From assembly GCA_017651565.1 (NCBI GenBank), contig JAGCCQ010000026.1, positions 1 to 32,923 on the forward strand: a stretch of 32,923 nt of DNA, given 5' to 3'. The notes under the pieces are model-generated. The model was not told the DNA's origin, did no database searches, and saw only the letters and a list, made by a program, of their open reading frames with translations. This DNA is from Bacilli bacterium (GTDB lineage: Bacteria; Bacillota_I; Bacilli_A; RFN20; CAG-826). Shown piece by piece: positions 29,413 through 32,923 of the stretch. Both the position numbers and the translations under genes were made by a program. How positions within the stretch are numbered: the stretch's first letter is position 1; every line of letters starts with the position of its first letter.

Positions 29413-31764
29413 ATGGATGACTTCCTTCAATTATCCGTCCATCAACTAGTAGATTTTTTATTAAGAACAGGTGACATAGATTCACGAATTTTTAATTCGT
29501 CTTCTATGCAAGAAGGAAGTAGGCTTCACGCTGCTTATCAAGCAATTCAAAAGAATAATTATTTATCTGAATATCCATTGTCTTTTAAGACTGCGATTGA
29601 CGAAGTTCAAATTGAATTAATAGGTAGAGCTGATGGAATTATTGTAAACAATAATACTGACTATACTATCGATGAAATTAAAACTACAGTAGTTGAACTC
29701 CAACAATTTAGAAATCAAAACTTTGAATGGCATATTGGACAAGCAAAGTGCTATGCATTTATGTTTGCTGAAGAGCGTAATTTATCAAAAATAAATGTAC
29801 GTTTGACTTATATTAGACAAGGCAAAGAAAAAGAGAAACTAAAAGAAGAATATTGCTTTAGCTATACAGAACTTAAACAGTTTGTTTTTACTCTTCTTGA
29901 TGACTACTTAAATTTCTATAAAATCATACTTCGAAAAAACGAAGAAAGAGACGATTCAATCAAACAAATCTCATTTCCATTTGGAAAATTTAGAGCAGGT
30001 CAAAGAGAGCTTGCAAAGTACTGTTACGGCATAACCAGAAATGGTGGAAGATTGTTCTGCGAAGCTCCTACTGGAATTGGCAAAACAATGTCTACTCTTT
30101 TCCCATTCATTAAAGCAATGAGTGAAGATGATAAATCAAAGATTTTCTATTTAACTGCAAAGACTAGTGGTAGGGAAAGCGCGATGAACGCAATCGCTAT
30201 CTTAAAAACTAGAGGACTAGTGGTTAATAATATTGAGATTACTGCTAAGGATAAAATATGTTTTTGCAAAGGAAAATCATGTAATCCTGACGAGTGTCCA
30301 TACGCTAAAAATTACTATTCAAAAATCCAGCAAATTATAAGATATGCAATTTTGAATTATACTACATTTGATTATCAAACAATTGTTGACTTAGCAAATG
30401 AGCACGAAGTTTGCCCATTCGAGCTTGAACTAGATTTGTCACTCTTTAATGACATCATTGTCTGTGACTATAACTACCTATTCCATCCTATTTCTTACAT
30501 GAAAAGATTCTTTGATGAAGACTCTTCTCATTACTTGGCATTAGTTGATGAGGCTCATAATTTGGTTGATAGAAGTAGAGATATGTATAGCGCTCATATT
30601 TGTTCTGCAAGTTTGAGCAAGGCAAGAAAGTCAATTCGTCACTCGTCTTGTAATAAATTAAAGAATCAACTTGCAAAAATGCAGAAGATGTTTAACTCGT
30701 ATGAAGATAGTTTCCCTTTAGGGAAAAGTATAGTAGATAACTTTATGGATGAATCTTATAAAATAATGCAGAGGTTTATCATAAACATGCAACTTATTTT
30801 AAAAGAGGAATCTAAAGAGGTTACACGCGAAGTTTTAGACTTTTATTTAGATGTTCATCAGTTCATGAAAATTAGTGAATACTACTCAGAAAGATACTTA
30901 TCCTACATAAATATTGAAAATGACGACGTAATTTTGAATTTATTCTGTAAGGATTGTTCTGTATATTTGAATAGAATTACAAGCAAATTAAAAGGAACAA
31001 TTTTCTTCTCAGCAACTTTCTCTCCATTAAAGTATTTTGTTAACACTCTTGGCGGAGATATTACAACTGATTCTCAACTCGTTTTATCCTCCCCGTTCCC
31101 AAAAGAAAATTTAAAGATTATGATAGCTCCAAAAGTCTCTATTAAATATAAGGATAGGGATGCTTCAATTTCTGAAGTCAGAGATTATATTAAGTCATTT
31201 GTTTCTAAAAAAGTTGGCAATTATTTTGTCTATGTTCCTAGCTATGAATACTTGGACAAATTAACCGATGATATTGAGATTGATGGTGCTGACATTTTTA
31301 TTCAAGCAAAAGAGATGACCGATATAGAAAAAGAAGATTTCTTACTTAATTTTGAAAGTAATCCGGTTAAAACTTGTGTAGGCTTTCTTGTTATTGGCGG
31401 AACTTTCTCAGAAGGTATTGATTTAGTTTCTGATAGATTAATTGGAGCTGTGGTAGTGGGTATTGGCTTACCAAAGATAAATTTTGAAAGCGATCAAATT
31501 GCTGATTTTTTTGATGAAAAAGATTTACCAGGGAAAGATTACGCGTATCTGAACCCTGGCATGAATAAAGTCATGCAAGCGGTTGGACGTGTAATTAGAA
31601 GTGAAACTGATAAAGGTGCGGTTTTATTAATTGACGATAGATATTTATTACAACAGTATAGAGACTTATTTAAAGTTGAATGGTCAGAATATGAAGTTGT
31701 CTTTTCTCCTAAAGAAGTAGAAGATATTTTGACTGATTTTTTCAAAGAAAAAGAATCCGATTAG
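29413..31764 (+). CDS. Fusion of a RecB/Cas4-like PD-(D/E)XK nuclease and a DinG/XPD-type helicase
   Basis: 783 aa. Residues 1-170 form a RecB-family nuclease: G35xxxH39xxxQ43, D74 in GRADG, E88-I-K90, and Q110xxxY114. After a linker comes a superfamily 2 helicase: Walker A EAPTGIGKT at 217-225, cysteines 283, 285, 290 and 295 for a likely 4Fe-4S cluster, DEAH at 379-382, and the last motif AVGRVIRS. Such proteins unwind 5'->3' and are linked to repair of unusual DNA or R-loops. It is cotranscribed with fmt (2-nt gap, no SD). This nuclease-helicase layout is known in Bacillota genomes, usually annotated only as ATP-dependent helicase. Confidence 0.9.
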   Translation: MDDFLQLSVHQLVDFLLRTGDIDSRIFNSSSMQEGSRLHAAYQAIQKNNYLSEYPLSFKTAIDEVQIELIGRADGIIVNNNTDYTIDEIKTTVVELQQFRNQNFEWHIGQAKCYAFMFAEERNLSKINVRLTYIRQGKEKEKLKEEYCFSYTELKQFVFTLLDDYLNFYKIILRKNEERDDSIKQISFPFGKFRAGQRELAKYCYGITRNGGRLFCEAPTGIGKTMSTLFPFIKAMSEDDKSKIFYLTAKTSGRESAMNAIAILKTRGLVVNNIEITAKDKICFCKGKSCNPDECPYAKNYYSKIQQIIRYAILNYTTFDYQTIVDLANEHEVCPFELELDLSLFNDIIVCDYNYLFHPISYMKRFFDEDSSHYLALVDEAHNLVDRSRDMYSAHICSASLSKARKSIRHSSCNKLKNQLAKMQKMFNSYEDSFPLGKSIVDNFMDESYKIMQRFIINMQLILKEESKEVTREVLDFYLDVHQFMKISEYYSERYLSYINIENDDVILNLFCKDCSVYLNRITSKLKGTIFFSATFSPLKYFVNTLGGDITTDSQLVLSSPFPKENLKIMIAPKVSIKYKDRDASISEVRDYIKSFVSKKVGNYFVYVPSYEYLDKLTDDIEIDGADIFIQAKEMTDIEKEDFLLNFESNPVKTCVGFLVIGGTFSEGIDLVSDRLIGAVVVGIGLPKINFESDQIADFFDEKDLPGKDYAYLNPGMNKVMQAVGRVIRSETDKGAVLLIDDRYLLQQYRDLFKVEWSEYEVVFSPKEVEDILTDFFKEKESD

Positions 31765-31795
31765 TTCTTTTGATAAAATTAGCATATTTATATGT

Positions 31796-31817
31796 AAGTG
31801 GCACTTTTGTGACTTTT
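31796..31817 (+). terminator. Weak intrinsic terminator after the helicase gene
   Basis: AAGT and ACTT (31796-31799 with 31812-31815) and, inside a GG bulge, CAC/GTG (31802-31804 with 31809-31811), loop TTTT, short T-tail. Confidence 0.4.
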
Positions 31818-31821
31818 ACGT

Positions 31822-31830
31822 TGCTATGAT
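31822..31830 (+). promoter_or_regulatory. Candidate extended -10 promoter of the small membrane protein gene
   Basis: TGCTATGAT fits the TGn-TATnAT pattern. It predicts a leader of about 37 nt with AGGAGG at 31861-31866, 7 nt before ATG 31874. No good -35 was found. Confidence 0.45.
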
Positions 31831-31873
31831 ATTTGAACAATAACTGAATTTATCTCGATGAGGAGGATTTGAG

Positions 31874-32263
31874 ATGAAGAAAAGAAGTGTTTTAGCCACA
31901 ATTGTTCAAGTAGTTTCTACTATAGGCGGAATTGTTGGTCTTGTATATTTAGTAGCCTTATATATCCCAGCATCAAAGGTATTTTTTACTGACGATGCGG
32001 ATTTAGGCGATGTTATCGCAACAGTCTTAGCATTTATTCCACTTAGTTTATTAATTGGTCCTGTTTGTATGGTTTTCGGCATTATTGTGCTAATTATTTC
32101 AATCAAACAACGTAAGAATCCTGAAACAAAGGATGTACTATCTTTAGTGTTTTTAATTTTTGGAATTATTTTTATAGTTATACCTGCAATTATGATTTCA
32201 TCCATGTTCATAGCTTCTGCTGCAAAAGGTAGTACTGAATCAGCAATTAGATTAATTCTTTAA
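31874..32263 (+). CDS. Small membrane protein of unknown function
   Basis: 129 aa, with a strong SD (AGGAGG). There are three clear hydrophobic segments at about residues 8-31, 45-77 and 87-117. The second is long enough to be two helices or one with a kink. Between the second and third lies a basic loop (KQRKNPETK). The pattern of two to four helices with Gly-rich packing is common in uncharacterised Bacillota membrane proteins; no specific family can be named. It lies alone between the helicase gene and lepA. Confidence 0.75.
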   Translation: MKKRSVLATIVQVVSTIGGIVGLVYLVALYIPASKVFFTDDADLGDVIATVLAFIPLSLLIGPVCMVFGIIVLIISIKQRKNPETKDVLSLVFLIFGIIFIVIPAIMISSMFIASAAKGSTESAIRLIL

Positions 32264-32281
32264 TTTCATATAAATGAATCC

Positions 32282-32310
32282 TTCATATTTAATGAAGAGT
32301 AGTATATACT
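32282..32310 (+). promoter_or_regulatory. lepA promoter (leaderless type)
   Basis: TTCATA (32282-32287), 17-bp spacer, TATACT (32305-32310), then TTTTGTT (7 nt) and ATG 32318. There is no SD. An inverted repeat CTTCATATTTAATGAAG (32281-32297) covers the -35. Confidence 0.65.
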
Positions 32311-32317
32311 TTTTGTT

Positions 32318-32923
32318 ATGGTTTTCGATAAATCAAAGATTCGTAATTTTTCTATCATCGCTCATATCGATCACGGTAAGTCAACGTTGGCTGACCGTAT
32401 TTTAGAGCAAACCGGCGCCATTGAATCTCGTGAAATGAAGGATCAAATCCTCGATTCAATGGATTTGGAAAGAGAAAGAGGTATTACTATCAAGCTTAAT
32501 GCTTGCACTCTTTCATATAAGGCTGATGATGGTGAAACATATATTTTCAACTTAATTGATACTCCTGGGCATGTCGACTTTACATACGAAGTATCTAGAA
32601 GTTTAGCAGCTTGTGAAGGCGCTATTTTAGTTGTTGATGCTACTCAGGGAGTAGAAGCACAAACTTTAGCTAATGTTTATCTAGCGGTTGATAACGATTT
32701 AGATATTCTTCCAGTTATCAATAAAATTGATTTACCAAGTGCTTCTCCAGATATGGTTAAAAAAGAAATTGAAGATAGAATCGGAATTGATTGTTCAGAA
32801 GCAGTGGAGGTTTCTGCTAAAACAGGCTTACACATTCATGAACTTTTAGAAGCAATCGTTCATATGATTCCTGCTCCAACAGGAGATGCTAATAATCCTT
32901 TAGAAGCATTAATTTTTGATTCA
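32318..32923 (+). CDS. lepA: Elongation factor 4 (LepA), N-terminal part
   Basis: 202 codons, running off the window end. LepA is a ribosome-associated GTPase. The G1 motif is AHIDHGKST, followed by the LepA-type switch I region [17 protein letters not shown]. Then come DTPGH (G3), NKID (G4) and SAKTG (G5). The start [23 protein letters not shown] matches the family closely, so ATG 32318 is secure despite the absence of an SD. Confidence 0.96.
   Translation, partial: MVFDKSKIRNFSIIAHIDHGKSTLADRILEQTGAIESREMKDQILDSMDLERERGITIKLNACTLSYKADDGETYIFNLIDTPGHVDFTYEVSRSLAACEGAILVVDATQGVEAQTLANVYLAVDNDLDILPVINKIDLPSASPDMVKKEIEDRIGIDCSEAVEVSAKTGLHIHELLEAIVHMIPAPTGDANNPLEALIFDS

Noticed and set aside
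29413-29800. Cas4-like domain taken as a sign of a CRISPR-Cas locus
   Set aside because: No repeat-spacer array or other cas gene is visible; the domain is fused to a DinG-type helicase.

Overview
The window is a gene-dense, AT-rich segment of a bacterial chromosome, about 33 kb with almost no non-coding DNA. It looks like a low-GC Bacillota, probably a small-genome, Bacilli/Mollicutes-related gut-type lineage. The evidence is the gene set and order (alaS-ruvX-yrzB, comEA-comEC-holA facing rpsT, pdp-dtd-mnmA), an RNase J-type protein, a T-box leader, SpoIIIE/FtsK and YrzB. UGA is a normal stop here: it ends dtd, comEA and the 86-aa ORF, and tryptophan is written UGG, so this is not a Mycoplasma-type code. 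The lineage call is inference. No mobile element, CRISPR array, rRNA or tRNA gene was seen.

Layout. 1-642: 3' end of pnp, then an orphan lipoprotein. 1598-4642: a three-gene flavoprotein operon (GlpA-like with a BFD domain, GlpB-like, DUF1667). 4726-6411: an RNase J homologue with a damaged second metal site. 6474-11326: ftsK/spoIIIE and an intracellular pullulanase. 11387-12484: a small possible OB-fold protein and PlsC. 12481-13758 (-): an RsmF-type rRNA m5C methyltransferase. 13831-16720: pdp-dtd-mnmA. 16748-20292: Ala T-box, alaS, ruvX, yrzB. 20293-21437 (-): a split ChrA transporter pair. 21535-25618: greA, comEA, comEC, holA. 25619-28403 (-): rpsT, an AMP-ligase/carrier-protein fusion, and a YfcE phosphodiesterase. 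28466-31764: fmt and a nuclease-helicase fusion. 31874-32263: a small membrane protein. 32318-end: 5' part of lepA.

The genes are mostly housekeeping: RNA decay and modification, tRNA charging and proofreading, translation, transcription fidelity, DNA uptake and repair, and lipid and glucan metabolism. The more unusual content is in the signals. At least six genes (ftsK, holA, lepA, fmt, yfcE, rsmF), probably also chrA-1 and perhaps the glpA-like gene and plsC, have a -10 box ending only 6-8 nt before the start codon with no Shine-Dalgarno (SD) sequence, which predicts leaderless mRNAs. Other genes (RNase J, alaS, greA, rpsT, 31874) have normal leaders with SDs. fmt and yfcE share one symmetric bidirectional promoter. 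Intrinsic terminators are packed into neighbouring genes: the alaS-operon terminator lies inside chrA, the rpsT terminator inside holA, the plsC and rsmF stops sit at the loop of one shared hairpin, and the hairpin after greA carries the comEA SD in its 3' arm.
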